A stretch of DNA of 64,000 nt from Pseudomonas sp. S35 (GCF_009866765.1 NZ_CP019431.1:2852001-2916000), one strand, 5' to 3'; positions 52,538 to 61,533 are shown, counted from the first letter of the stretch. Made by a program: numbers and translations. The notes: generated by a model not told the origin, from the sequence alone.

Positions 52538-53367
52538 TAGCCCCGCTGGGTCTGTTCGATTTCCGCCAGCAAACCCTCGATGCCGGCTAGGCGCGCGCGG
52601 TTGTCGTGGTCCCAGGGGTGAAAGCCGGGTTTGAAGTAGTGCAGCCAGGGGCGCAGCATGCGTGGGAAAACCCCTTTGGGCCCGTACAGAAACTTCAACA
52701 TCCGCCAGAACCCTTTGAGATGCCCCCCCGACGTGCGGTCGGCAATCAGCAGGCGTACGTGAAAGTCCAGCACCACCAGCCAGAAGAACACCGTGGTCGT
52801 CAGCATCGTCCCGGTGCGTAGCAGGTAGCGTCCCGGCCCTGGCTTGATCACGGTGTTCCACACATCAAACGCCACCGCCTTGTGTTCCGTTTCTTCCAAG
52901 GCGTGCCAATACCACATCTGTTGGTAGCCCTTGAGTGAGTCGCCGAAGCGTGACGGATCGCTGAGCAGGATTTCGGCGAGCATCGCCGTGTAGTGCTCAA
53001 GGGCGATGGTGATTGCCAGGTTAAAGGCGGGCGGACAGTGTTTTTTCTGCAGGTCGAGGATGAATTTGAGGCGACGGTCCAGGGTGTGCGCCGGCAGCCC
53101 CGCCGCTTGCATCAGGTCGTTATAGGCCACGTGTTCGCGGCTGTGCATGGCCTCTTGGCCGATAAAGCCCTGAATCTCTTTCTTCAGCTCCGGGTCGTCG
53201 ATGCGTTGGCGGTAGTGGCGCACGCTGTCCATGAAAAACAACTCGCCCTGGGGAAACAGCAGCGACAGTGCATTGAAAAAGTGCGTGATGAACGGGCCCT
53301 GTTCGTGCCAGTCCTTGATGCGCTCGGCGGGCAGGGCAAAACGGAGGTCGCGGCGGATAGGCAGCAT
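52534..53367 (-). CDS. Metal-dependent hydrolase family protein (PF10118-like)
   Basis: A 277-residue helical protein with ferritin-like metal ligands: E and H in GQEAMHSREH, EHYTAML, and HALEETEHKAVAFDVW. This set is typical of the family annotated as predicted metal-dependent hydrolases (PF10118), found beside lipid and alkane oxidation genes. A hydrophobic stretch (TMLTTTVFFWLVVLDFHVRLL) may associate with membrane. Its chemistry is not established and an oxygenase-type role is possible. ATG 53367. It is the last gene of the BVMO-SDR-hydrolase unit, 15 bases after the SDR gene. Confidence 0.85.
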   Translation of the reverse strand: MLPIRRDLRFALPAERIKDWHEQGPFITHFFNALSLLFPQGELFFMDSVRHYRQRIDDPELKKEIQGFIGQEAMHSREHVAYNDLMQAAGLPAHTLDRRLKFILDLQKKHCPPAFNLAITIALEHYTAMLAEILLSDPSRFGDSLKGYQQMWYWHALEETEHKAVAFDVWNTVIKPGPGRYLLRTGTMLTTTVFFWLVVLDFHVRLLIADRTSGGHLKGFWRMLKFLYGPKGVFPRMLRPWLHYFKPGFHPWDHDNRARLAGIEGLLAEIEQTQRGY

Positions 53368-53382
53368 AGTGCGTACTCCTGT

Positions 53383-54273
53383 TCAAAGACGGGGTTCGTC
53401 GTTGGTTTCAAAGACCGGTCGGCGTTGCTTGGGCGCCATGCGTTTGCTGGCCAGTACCACCAACGCTTGATAGGCGGACGGCAGGCAGCGGGCGAGCAGG
53501 TCGAGCAAGTACGCGTCGCGACCGATCAGCACGCGGCGCTTGTTTTTGCGCACGCCTTGCAGGATCACTTTGGCGGCCTGGTCGGCATCGGTGATGAAGA
53601 GTTTTTCGAAGTCGGCGCGGGCCTGCTGTTCGCTGTGGATCAGGAACCCGGTCATGTTCGCGTCGATGCGGCTGCTGCGGCAGATGTCGGTACGGATACC
53701 GCCGGGGTGAACGCAGGTGGCCGAGACGCCGCAGCGCTGCAGGTCCAGTTCCTGGCGCAGGGCTTCGGTAAAGCCGCGCACGGCGAACTTGGTGGCGTTG
53801 TAACCACTCATGCCCGGTTGCGCGAACAGGCCGAACACGCTTGAGGTGTTGATCACATGGCCATCACCGCTGGCTTTGAGGTACGGCAGGAACGCCTTGG
53901 TGCCGTGGACCACGCCCCAGAAGTTGATGCCGACAATCCATTCCAGGTCGGCATAGTCCACGCCTTCCACCGTGCTCGACAGCCCCACTCCGGCATTGTT
54001 GAACACCAGGTTGACCTGGCCGTGCTCGGCGGCGCAGCGCGCAGCCCAGGCTTGCATCGCCTGGCGATCGGACACATCCAGCTCCTGGAGGGTGATCAGC
54101 ACTGGCGACAGCGTTGAGGTCTTGATCAAGGCCAGGGTTTGCTCCAGGCCCTGGGCGTTTTTATCCGCCAGTGCCAGGTGGCAACCTTCTCGCGCCAAGG
54201 CCAGGGCCAGGGCGCGGCCCATGCCGGAGGCTGCGCCGGTGATGGCCGCTACGCGACCGTTGAATGATTTCAT
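53383..54273 (-). CDS. Short-chain dehydrogenase/reductase (AdhF1-like)
   Basis: A 296-residue SDR. Cofactor motif TGAASGMGRALALALA, NNAGVG, and the Ser/Tyr/Lys set (INTSSVFGLFAQPGMSGYNATKFAV) are present. A longer C-terminal part, DAYLLDLLARCLPSAYQALVVLASKRM, suggests membrane or lipid association as in long-chain alcohol dehydrogenases. ATG 54273 overlaps the BVMO stop by four bases, so the two enzymes are made together. The pair matches the alcohol dehydrogenase plus Baeyer-Villiger monooxygenase arrangement reported from P. fluorescens DSM 50106, where secondary alcohols are oxidised to ketones and then to esters. Confidence 0.88.
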   Translation of the reverse strand: MKSFNGRVAAITGAASGMGRALALALAREGCHLALADKNAQGLEQTLALIKTSTLSPVLITLQELDVSDRQAMQAWAARCAAEHGQVNLVFNNAGVGLSSTVEGVDYADLEWIVGINFWGVVHGTKAFLPYLKASGDGHVINTSSVFGLFAQPGMSGYNATKFAVRGFTEALRQELDLQRCGVSATCVHPGGIRTDICRSSRIDANMTGFLIHSEQQARADFEKLFITDADQAAKVILQGVRKNKRRVLIGRDAYLLDLLARCLPSAYQALVVLASKRMAPKQRRPVFETNDEPRL

Positions 54274-55808
54274 GACAGGCTGCCTTCTGCGCAGGGGTGG
54301 GGGGCTGTTGCAGGCCGGGCGGGCGCGTTGAGTGGCAATAAATCGACCACATAATCCTTGAGCGCAAACTGGCGGGTGACTTGTTTGAAACGCCAGGTCG
54401 AGCCCGGCCACAGGGTGGTGTTTTTGCCGGTACGTGGGTCGAGGTACCAGCTCTGGCAACCGCCGGTGTTCCAGATAGTGCGCTTGAGCTGGTCCTGCAA
54501 GTGGCGGTTGAAGGCTTGCTCCACCGCTGGCTTGACTTCCACCGTGGCGATGCCCTGGCGCTGCATCTGCTTGAGCGCGTCGAGGATGTAGGTCACCTGC
54601 GCCTCGATCATCAGGATCATCGAGTTATGCCCCAGGCCGGTATTGGGCCCGACGATCAGGAACAGATTGGGATAGCCCGGCACCGTGGTGCCTTTGTAGG
54701 CATGGGCGCCGTCGCGCCAGGCGTCCATCAGGTCCACACCATTGCGCCCGATGATGCAGTCACGGGGCAGGGGATCGGTGGCCTGGAAGCCGGTGCCGAA
54801 AATCAGGCAATCGGCCGGGTGCTTGATGCCGTCGGCGGTGATCACGCCGTCGGCTTCGATGCGCAGCACGTGGTCGGTGACCACCTCGACATTGCTGCGC
54901 GACAGCGCCGGGTAGTAGTCATTTGAGATCAGCACCCGCTTGCAGCCGATGGTGTAGTCCGGCGTCAGGGTTTTGCGCAGGGACGGACGGGCCACCTGTT
55001 TGTGCAGATGGCGCAGGGCGATTTTCTGCACCACTTTCATCAGCCGTGGGTGCAGGGCAAAGCCCACCACGCGGCCTTCCAAGGCCCAGTAAAACGCGCC
55101 ACGCACCAGCCGCTGGGTGAAGGGCAAGTGCTTGAACAGCCAGCGCTCGAACGACGAAATCGCCCGGTCAGGCTTGGGCATGATCCACGGCGGGGTGCGC
55201 TGGAACAGGTCCAGGTGCGCCACTTGCGGCGCGATCTTTGGCACGAATTGGATGGCACTGGCGCCGGTGCCGATCACCGCCACGCGCTTGCCTTTCAAGG
55301 AGTAGTCGTGGTCCCACTGCTGGGAGTGGAAGCGTTTGCCCTTGAACTGCTCCAACCCTGGAATATCCGGCAACGCTGGGCGCGACAGGCCGCCCATGCC
55401 CGATACCAGCACCCGTGCACTGACGTTGCGGCCATCGCTGAAGCGCAATTGCCAACGCTGCTGCTGTTCATCGAACACCGCGTGCTCAAGGCCGTGGTTG
55501 AAGCGCAGGTATGGCGCCAATTCGAAGCGCGCGGCGCAGCGCTCCAGGTAGGCGCGGATTTCCGCTTGCGGCGCGAACTGCCGCGTCCAGTCCGGGTTGG
55601 GCGCGAAGGAAAACGAATACACATGGGACTGCACATCGCAGGCGCAACCCGGGTAATGGTTGTCCCGCCAGGTGCCGCCTAGGGTGTCGGCCTGCTCGGC
55701 GATAAAAAAGTCGCTGAAGCCGGCCTCCTTGAGCTTGATGGCCATGCACAGGCCGGCAAAGCCTGAGCCGATGATGGCGATGTCGATGGATTCACTGTGG
55801 GCATTCAT
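54270..55808 (-). CDS. Baeyer-Villiger-type flavin monooxygenase (BmoF1-like)
   Basis: A 512-residue class B flavoprotein monooxygenase. Rossmann motifs GSGFAGL (residues 14-20) and GTGASA (residues 180-185) bind FAD and NADPH. The Baeyer-Villiger fingerprint FxGxxxHxxxW is seen as FKGKRFHSQQW at residues 155-165. The C-terminus contains the conserved NLFLIVGPNTGLGHNS. It should insert oxygen next to a ketone carbonyl, giving an ester. Its SDR partner could supply the ketone, and the divergent esterase-like enzyme (56085) could cleave the ester. Length agrees with BmoF1 of P. fluorescens. ATG 55808 leads the minus-strand operon. Confidence 0.92.
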   Translation of the reverse strand: MNAHSESIDIAIIGSGFAGLCMAIKLKEAGFSDFFIAEQADTLGGTWRDNHYPGCACDVQSHVYSFSFAPNPDWTRQFAPQAEIRAYLERCAARFELAPYLRFNHGLEHAVFDEQQQRWQLRFSDGRNVSARVLVSGMGGLSRPALPDIPGLEQFKGKRFHSQQWDHDYSLKGKRVAVIGTGASAIQFVPKIAPQVAHLDLFQRTPPWIMPKPDRAISSFERWLFKHLPFTQRLVRGAFYWALEGRVVGFALHPRLMKVVQKIALRHLHKQVARPSLRKTLTPDYTIGCKRVLISNDYYPALSRSNVEVVTDHVLRIEADGVITADGIKHPADCLIFGTGFQATDPLPRDCIIGRNGVDLMDAWRDGAHAYKGTTVPGYPNLFLIVGPNTGLGHNSMILMIEAQVTYILDALKQMQRQGIATVEVKPAVEQAFNRHLQDQLKRTIWNTGGCQSWYLDPRTGKNTTLWPGSTWRFKQVTRQFALKDYVVDLLPLNAPARPATAPHPCAEGSLS

Positions 55809-56084
55809 AGGCTGTCCTTGATGGGCATCGGATGTGCTCCTGTTTTTGTTTTGTCTTTTAGATAAAACACCATTGCAAAGGAAAATTGAATTAATTATTT
55901 TAAAAAAGATTTTAAATAATCTACCTGAAAATATCGCCTACGCTAGGACCTTGTTTGGTATGCGTCACTTGTCCGACGGACGAGCACGGTATGCATGAGG
56001 TTCCGGTCCAGGGTGTGGACGGTGGCTGAGGTCTTGATCAATTCCGGTCGGGTCGCCAGCAACAGGGATGCAGAGGACCGAGCT
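55809..56084. promoter_or_regulatory. Divergent promoter region of the alkane island
   Basis: This region is AT-rich next to the BVMO start. ATTGCAAAGGAAAATTGAA at 55872-55890 is a weaker match to the operator seen before alkB and fadE. The palindrome ATTATTT...AAATAAT spans about 55895-55921. On the side of the hydrolase gene, GGTATGC occurs twice around 55957 and 55988, with GTCCG-A-CGGAC between them. Confidence 0.45.
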
Positions 56085-57074
56085 ATGGCTGTGGAGTGGG
56101 TTGCCGCTGCGGCGGGCGCAAGTGCGGTGTTATGGGGCTTTAGCGCCTGGATGACACGGCGCATCGAAGCCGCTGTCCCCATCAACGGGCGCTTTGTGGA
56201 GGTCGATGGCGAGCGCTTTCATTATGTAGAAGAGGGCAAGGGCCCGCCGTTGGTGATGATTCACGGGCTGATGGGCAGCAGTCGCAACCTGACCTATGCC
56301 TTGTCCGGCCAGTTGCGTGAGCATTTTCGGGTGATCACCCTCGACCGTCCGGGATCGGGTTATTCCACGCGACACAAAGGTAGCGCTGCGGACCTGCCGG
56401 CCCAGGCGCGGCAAATCGCGGCGTTTATCAAGGTGTTGGGCCTGGATAAACCCCTGGTATTGGGGCATTCCCTGGGCGGTGCGATTGGCCTGGGCCTGGC
56501 GCTTGATCATCCCAAGGCCTTATCGGGCCTGGTGCTGGTGGCGCCGCTGACCCATCCCCAACCCACCTTGCCGCTGGTGTTCTGGTCGCTGGCGGTGCGT
56601 CCGGCCTGGCTGCGACGCTGGGTCGCCCAGACGCTCACGGTGCCGATGGGCCTGTTGACCCGACGCTCGGTGGTCAAGGGTGTGTTTGCACCGGACACCG
56701 CACCCGAAGATTTCGCCACCCGGGGCGGCGGGCTGCTGGGCATGCGCCCCGACAACTTTTATGCCGCCTCCAGCGAGATCGCGCTGGTTAACGACTTCCT
56801 ACCGGACATGGTCAAGCGCTACCCGCAACTGACCCTGCCCATCGGCCTGATCTACGGCGCACAGGACAAGGTGCTGGACTTTCGCAAACACGGCCAGGCC
56901 CTCGCCGACAAAGTGCCAGGGCTCAAGCTGCAAGTGGTGGAAGGGCGCGGCCATATGCTGCCGATCACCGCCACGGCGCGGGTGGTCGAAGCTGTGCTGT
57001 ACGTCGCCAAGCGTGCGCGCCCAACGGGGACGGCCACCGTCCTGCATCCGCCCTTTGCCTTGGCGAACAAATAA
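56085..57074 (+). CDS. Alpha/beta hydrolase (EstF1-like esterase)
   Basis: A 329-residue alpha/beta-hydrolase. An N-terminal hydrophobic segment (VEWVAAAAGASAVLWGFSAW) may anchor it in the membrane. The oxyanion region MIHGLMGSS, nucleophile Ser in VLGHSLGGA, acidic residue in YGAQDKVLD and His in GRGHMLP form the triad. It is divergent from the BVMO and SDR genes and upstream of alkB, consistent with hydrolysis of esters made by the BVMO during subterminal alkane or ketone oxidation. ATG 56085 was chosen over an upstream in-frame start because AGAGGAC precedes it. Confidence 0.88.
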   Translation: MAVEWVAAAAGASAVLWGFSAWMTRRIEAAVPINGRFVEVDGERFHYVEEGKGPPLVMIHGLMGSSRNLTYALSGQLREHFRVITLDRPGSGYSTRHKGSAADLPAQARQIAAFIKVLGLDKPLVLGHSLGGAIGLGLALDHPKALSGLVLVAPLTHPQPTLPLVFWSLAVRPAWLRRWVAQTLTVPMGLLTRRSVVKGVFAPDTAPEDFATRGGGLLGMRPDNFYAASSEIALVNDFLPDMVKRYPQLTLPIGLIYGAQDKVLDFRKHGQALADKVPGLKLQVVEGRGHMLPITATARVVEAVLYVAKRARPTGTATVLHPPFALANK

Positions 57075-57184
57075 GCGTGGCCCTCATGGCGGGGTCAAAC
57101 GTCGCAAATGCTTGCCCTAGAGACCTTACCAAACGGCTGAAAAAGAGACTGCCCGGTCACGTCAAAAAGGCCTCGAAAAAGTAG

Positions 57185-57246
57185 TTGACGACCTAACGAT
57201 TCCGCGTTATTTATTTAAAAAAATATTTCAATGTTTGTTTTGAAAT
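57185..57246 (+). promoter_or_regulatory. alkB promoter region with palindromic operator
   Basis: A TTGACG element at 57185 is followed after 17 bases by an AT-rich weak -10. ATTTCAA (57225-57231) and TTGAAAT (57240-57246) form a palindrome around TGTTTGTT, which would overlap the transcript start. Read on the minus strand its first 13 bases are identical to those of the operator before fadE (61619-61640). Confidence 0.55.
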
Positions 57247-57368
57247 GATTTTTGAAATGCCTAAGAGCGAATAAAAATGAAAAAAACGTCTTTTATCGCA
57301 TGGTTGATTTCCCGGAGCCTTCAACGCTCCCTGAACCTGTTTTCCACCTCCCTGCCAAGGAGGCTGCC

Positions 57369-58649
57369 ATGAACCAGACCCTGGCAGCGCCAAGCGTATG
57401 GACCGACGGCAAGCGCCACCTGTGGTGGTTGGGCATCATGCCGCTGGCCACCCCTCTGTTGTCCGGTTCACTCGCCATTGCCACGGGCATCCAGCAACTG
57501 TGGTGGGTCGGCGTGTTGGTCATCTTTGGCCTCATCCCACTGATCGACGGCCTGCTCGGCGAAGACGTGAGCAACCCGCCCGAGTCCGCCGTCAGCCATT
57601 TGGAAACCCAACGCTACTACCGTTGGATCGTCTACACCGGTGTGCTGTTGGTGATCTCGTCGGTAATCATTACCGGCTGGCTGGCCGCCGGCGGGATCGA
57701 ATGGATCATCCAGGGTGGCCTGCTGCACGCCACCGCCAACCTTGACCCGTCCAACTGGCTGGTGCACGCCGCCGGTTACATCACCGACCGTACGCAACTG
57801 CATGGCGCACCGAGCTGGTTTACCTACCTGGGCATGGCCATGTCGACGGGTGCCGCCACCGGTATTGCCATCAACACCGCTCATGAACTGGGGCACAAGC
57901 CCAACGCTCTGGAAGTGTTCCTGGCCAAAGTCACCCTGGCGCCGACCTTTTACGGGCACTTCTACACCGAACACAACCGCGGTCATCACGTGCGCGTTGC
58001 CACGCCCGAAGACCCGGCCAGCTCGCGCCTTGGCGAGAGCTTCTGGGCGTTCCTGCCGCGCTCGGTGTGGTTCAGCGCGCAGTCGGCGTGGAACCTGGAG
58101 CGTGAGCGCCTGCGCAAACTCGGCCTGCCGGCCTGGCACTGGAAGAACGGCGTGCTCAGTGCCTGGATGTACAGCGTGGTGCTGTGGGGCGCGATGATTG
58201 CCTGGCTGGGGGCGGCAGTGATTCCGTTCCTGATTGTCCAGGGCGTGTACGGGTTCTCGCTGCTGGAAGTAGTGAATTATGTCGAACACTACGGACTTAA
58301 ACGCCAGAAGTTACCCAATGGTCGTTATGAACGCTGTTCGCCGCGCCACTCCTGGAACAGTAACCGGATTGTCACCAATATCTTTCTGTTCCAGTTGCAG
58401 CGGCATTCCGATCACCATGCCAACCCCACGCGCAGTTATCAGTCGTTGCGTCACTTTGATGAGTCGCCGCAACTGCCCTACGGTTACGCAAGCATGATTG
58501 TCTGGGCCTATGTGCCGTACTTGTGGCGCCGGCGCATGGATCATCGGGTACTTAATCATTACGCCGGGGATATCACCCTGACCAATCTTCAGCCCTCACA
58601 ACGCTTGAAGTATCTGGAGAAGTACAGCAACAGCGCCACGCCGTTCTGA
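57369..58649 (+). CDS. alkB: Alkane 1-monooxygenase AlkB
   Basis: A 426-residue integral membrane di-iron hydroxylase that converts medium/long n-alkanes to 1-alkanols with rubredoxin electrons. Membrane helices occupy the first 170 residues. The histidine clusters are complete: HELGHK near residue 173, EHNRGHH near 200, NYVEHYGL near 303 and LQRHSDHHANP near 346. ATG 57369 is preceded by AAGGAGG and gives the normal N-terminus. Rubredoxin and rubredoxin reductase genes are not adjacent and must lie elsewhere. Palindromic operator upstream; PraB, FadL and FadE-type genes follow on the same strand. Confidence 0.95.
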   Translation: MNQTLAAPSVWTDGKRHLWWLGIMPLATPLLSGSLAIATGIQQLWWVGVLVIFGLIPLIDGLLGEDVSNPPESAVSHLETQRYYRWIVYTGVLLVISSVIITGWLAAGGIEWIIQGGLLHATANLDPSNWLVHAAGYITDRTQLHGAPSWFTYLGMAMSTGAATGIAINTAHELGHKPNALEVFLAKVTLAPTFYGHFYTEHNRGHHVRVATPEDPASSRLGESFWAFLPRSVWFSAQSAWNLERERLRKLGLPAWHWKNGVLSAWMYSVVLWGAMIAWLGAAVIPFLIVQGVYGFSLLEVVNYVEHYGLKRQKLPNGRYERCSPRHSWNSNRIVTNIFLFQLQRHSDHHANPTRSYQSLRHFDESPQLPYGYASMIVWAYVPYLWRRRMDHRVLNHYAGDITLTNLQPSQRLKYLEKYSNSATPF

Positions 58650-58673
58650 CATGCAGTAACTGTAAGTTGTGTA

Positions 58674-58714
58674 CTCGGGGCCTTACATGCCGCGCAGGAC
58701 GTTATCGCCCCGAG
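58674..58714 (+). other. Leader hairpin upstream of praB
   Basis: CTCGGGGC (58674-58681) pairs with GCCCCGAG (58707-58714). GGA triplets occur in the loop, right after the stem (GAGGAAG) and in the ribosome-binding site (GAAGGAC), a pattern seen with RsmA/CsrA-controlled leaders. No T-run follows. Confidence 0.4.
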
Positions 58715-58762
58715 GAAGTGGTTTGACCCGAACAACAATAATTAAAGGGAAGGACGTACACC

Positions 58763-59257
58763 ATGCAAACACCTGCCAAGTTCACTACCCATATTCTATT
58801 GGCTGCGCTGGGCCTGATTGCCTACCACCAGGCCCAGGCCGCACGCATCGAACCAGCCGGCAGCGCCTTTACGGCCCAAGGCCCGATCAGCTTCTCCAAA
58901 GGTGCGCTGATCAGTGCCGATTGCACCATCAAGGTGGCCGGCAAGGTCGCGGCGGATGGCACTTCGGTGAATGTCGATAAAGTTGAATTCGACGGCGGCC
59001 TCAAGTGCAGCCGGGTCGAAGCCATCAACTTGCCGTGGGTATTGATCGCCAAGGACACCCGCAGCGGTTCCATGTCAAATATCAGCGTTGATGTTCACGC
59101 CTTCGGCCTGGGCGGCAAGTGCGGGCCTTCTACGGCGGATGGCACGTGGGACAACGCCACCGGCAAGTTGGAAGCCGCCAATGTACCGATTGGCGAAGAC
59201 TGCAAGATCAAGACGGTGTCGATCAAGATGCCGCCGAACTTCAAAGTTGTTGAATAA
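58763..59257 (+). CDS. praB: PraB-like alkane oxidation activator protein
   Basis: A 164-residue secreted protein. A signal peptide (FTTHILLAALGLIAYHQAQA) precedes a beta-rich mature part with paired cysteines (ISADCTIKVAGKV, GGLKCSRVEAINLPW, GGKCGPSTADGTW, GEDCKIKTVSIKMP). It matches the PraA/PraB group of P. aeruginosa-type proteins that stimulate growth on alkanes, perhaps by aiding surfactant or hydrocarbon contact; the mechanism is not settled. AAGGACG precedes ATG 58763. It lies 113 bases downstream of alkB and 122 bases before a paralogue. Confidence 0.88.
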   Translation: MQTPAKFTTHILLAALGLIAYHQAQAARIEPAGSAFTAQGPISFSKGALISADCTIKVAGKVAADGTSVNVDKVEFDGGLKCSRVEAINLPWVLIAKDTRSGSMSNISVDVHAFGLGGKCGPSTADGTWDNATGKLEAANVPIGEDCKIKTVSIKMPPNFKVVE

Positions 59258-59379
59258 CGTGCAGCGGTAATTGAATTGAGATTTGGCTGGAAAGGGAAGT
59301 TCTGCAGTTTCACCGTGACCTCTCGTTCATGGCCATTACCCCCTGGCGAATGACTCGCCATTACATGTGAGGAAAAACA

Positions 59380-59874
59380 ATGAAAAGCTTTAAAACTCTC
59401 GTGTCGTTGACTGCTCTGACTGTTTGCATGGGTGCGGCGTCCATGGCGAACGCTTTCAGCATCTCTCCGGTGAGTACCAGTTTCACCGCCCCCGGCACGA
59501 TTTCGGTGAAGTCGCCATCCTCCTTCCAGGCAGCGGTTAACTGCGGCGCAACCTTTACCGGAAACGTCGATGCGACTGGCGTTGCAAAAATCACCAGCGT
59601 GTCGATTACCGGTGGTGGCCTCTGCGCGCTGCCTAAGATCACCGGTTTGCCTTGGACCCTGACCGCCACGGCAGCCGCCGCTGGCAACGTCACCAATGTG
59701 GGTTACACCATCGCCAGCACCTTCCTGTACCCAGCCTCCAATTGCGGCCCGTCCACCATCGCCGTGGGTTACAGCGGCGGTGTACTGACCGCCTCCAACC
59801 AGACCCTGGCCGGTAGCTGCACCGTGGTGAGCCTGAGCGTCACTCCGACCCCTGCACTGACCATCGTGCCTTGA
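59380..59874 (+). CDS. PraB-like protein, second copy
   Basis: A 164-residue secreted paralogue of the preceding protein. It has signal peptide FKTLVSLTALTVCMGAASMANA and the same layout: ISPVSTSFTAPGTISVKSPSSF, a Cys in AAVNCGATFTGNV, GGGLCALPKITGLPWTLTA, ASNCGPSTIAVGYSGG and GSCTVVSLSVTP. The first copy is more charged; this one is rich in Thr, Ala and Gly. The shared pattern points to an old tandem duplication. GAGGAAA precedes the ATG. Function is inferred from the PraA/PraB family only. Confidence 0.85.
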   Translation: MKSFKTLVSLTALTVCMGAASMANAFSISPVSTSFTAPGTISVKSPSSFQAAVNCGATFTGNVDATGVAKITSVSITGGGLCALPKITGLPWTLTATAAAAGNVTNVGYTIASTFLYPASNCGPSTIAVGYSGGVLTASNQTLAGSCTVVSLSVTPTPALTIVP

Positions 59875-59911
59875 TCAGGGGCTGAGAACGCAGGGTTGAT
59901 CACCCGTTGAA

Positions 59912-59938
59912 AACTGGCGCCTGTACCAGGCGCCAGTT
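59912..59938 (+). terminator. Strong hairpin after the second praB-like gene
   Basis: AACTGGCGCCTG and CAGGCGCCAGTT are perfect 12-bp arms around TAC, 37 bases after the stop. There is no T-run, so it may act as a mRNA-stabilising end or a Rho-independent site of low efficiency before fadL. Confidence 0.55.
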
Positions 59939-60006
59939 CAGAAATTGCCAGGCCGCAAGACGAACCGGCCATGCCGGCTCAAAGAGAGAACAATAAGGAG
60001 TGCCGC

Positions 60007-61464
60007 ATGAATAATAAGAAACAACATGTGCAGGTTTTGCTGGGGCTGGCGTTGATAGGCGGGGTGATGGTTGCCGTGCCTGTCCAGGCTGGCGGCTTTT
60101 CAACCCCCACCTTCGGCGCACCAGGATGGGGGCGCGCGTTTGCGGGCGGTTCACTGTTCAAGAACGACCCCAGTTCGGCCTTCAACAACCCGGCGGCGAT
60201 GGCCTTTGTCGAGCACAACGTGGCGCAATTCACGGTCGACTACGCACGCATCAAAATCAAATACAAAGGCGAGGCCAATGATTACCTGGGCAACCCGACC
60301 TCCAATACGCCCATAGGGTCTGATGGTTTCCCGGACCTCTCTGCGACCACGGTGAACAACAATGATGGCGGCCAAGGGGGGTTCACAGCCTGGTTGCCGA
60401 CGGGCTTCATGGTCATGCCGCTTGGGGATCGGTTCGCTTTCGGCTTGAGTCAAGTCGTGCCGCAAGGCATGCGTTCGACGTGGAACCAGGACTCCAAATT
60501 TCGCGATTTCGCCGTTGATACCAAGATCGAAACCGTGGGGTTGACCGGATCGCTGTCGTTTAAGGTGAATGATCAGTTCTCTGTCGGTGGCGGGGTGATC
60601 GTTCAGCACACCAAGGGTTTTGTCAGCCAGAACATCGATTTGTTGGCGGCAGCGGCGGTTTCCCAAGATCCGATCCTCGGTAATATCGACTTGCCATCAG
60701 GCGTGGGTGACGCATTGATACGGGTCAAGGTCGACAATATTTCCACCGGCTGGTTTACCGGTCTGACGTGGAAGCCCACCGATAAAGACACGCTGGGCAT
60801 CAACTATCACGCCAAGATCAAGAACAAGCTGACGGGTAAGTACACCATTCGTGCGGACGCTTTCTCTAATAACTTGATGACGGGCACGAATCCGTTCACT
60901 GGCAGCGGGACATTGGTTGGATCCGCCTATCCGGGGCTGGAACTGTTTCCCGACGGCGCCCACGCCAGCGTACAACTGGATATTCCCGCCACTATCGGCT
61001 TGGACTGGGTACACCAGTTCAACGATCGATTCACTATGGGTGTGAGTGCGGTACAGACCAAGTGGTCGTCGTTCAAAAACCTGACGCTTGAGTCCAGGGG
61101 CTCAGAGATTGTCTCTATCCCCTACAAATATCGCGACGTCTGGATGCTCTCCATTGGCGGTGATTACCGCGTGACCGACGAGTTGACCTTGCGTGCCGGT
61201 GTGGCGCTTGACCAGACACCTACTCGCAACTCGACCCGTGACCCGCGGATTCCGGATGGCGATCGGACCTTCTTGTCGCTGGGTGCAGGTTACGAGGTAA
61301 AAGCCATCAAGGGCTTGAGTCTTGACGCCGCTTACTCCCACCAGTTCGTGGAGGAGGTCAAGCTGAAGACCCAGAACGTCGATCGCCTCGGGGGCGCGAG
61401 CCTCAATGGTAAAGCCGAGTCCTCTGGGGATGTGGTGAGCCTTTCGGCTACCTACGCTTTCTGA
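60007..61464 (+). CDS. FadL-type outer-membrane hydrophobic substrate porin
   Basis: A 485-residue outer-membrane protein of the FadL/TodX family. A signal peptide (VQVLLGLALIGGVMVAVPVQA) is followed by the N-terminal hatch segment GGFSTPTFGAPGWGRAFAGGSLFKNDPSSAFNNPAAMAFVE, with the NPA motif typical of the family. Alternating beta-strands end in an aromatic residue (SLSATYAF), as required for barrel assembly. It should admit alkanes or fatty acids to the cell. AAGGAG precedes ATG 60007. Its place between praB-like genes and the fadE-type gene fits hydrocarbon uptake. Confidence 0.93.
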   Translation: MNNKKQHVQVLLGLALIGGVMVAVPVQAGGFSTPTFGAPGWGRAFAGGSLFKNDPSSAFNNPAAMAFVEHNVAQFTVDYARIKIKYKGEANDYLGNPTSNTPIGSDGFPDLSATTVNNNDGGQGGFTAWLPTGFMVMPLGDRFAFGLSQVVPQGMRSTWNQDSKFRDFAVDTKIETVGLTGSLSFKVNDQFSVGGGVIVQHTKGFVSQNIDLLAAAAVSQDPILGNIDLPSGVGDALIRVKVDNISTGWFTGLTWKPTDKDTLGINYHAKIKNKLTGKYTIRADAFSNNLMTGTNPFTGSGTLVGSAYPGLELFPDGAHASVQLDIPATIGLDWVHQFNDRFTMGVSAVQTKWSSFKNLTLESRGSEIVSIPYKYRDVWMLSIGGDYRVTDELTLRAGVALDQTPTRNSTRDPRIPDGDRTFLSLGAGYEVKAIKGLSLDAAYSHQFVEEVKLKTQNVDRLGGASLNGKAESSGDVVSLSATYAF

Positions 61465-61533
61465 GGTTTCACGCGGGGTGATGGAAGAGGGCACCAAGCG
61501 CATCTTGCTGCCTTCGCCCAGCCGTTCATCCTC

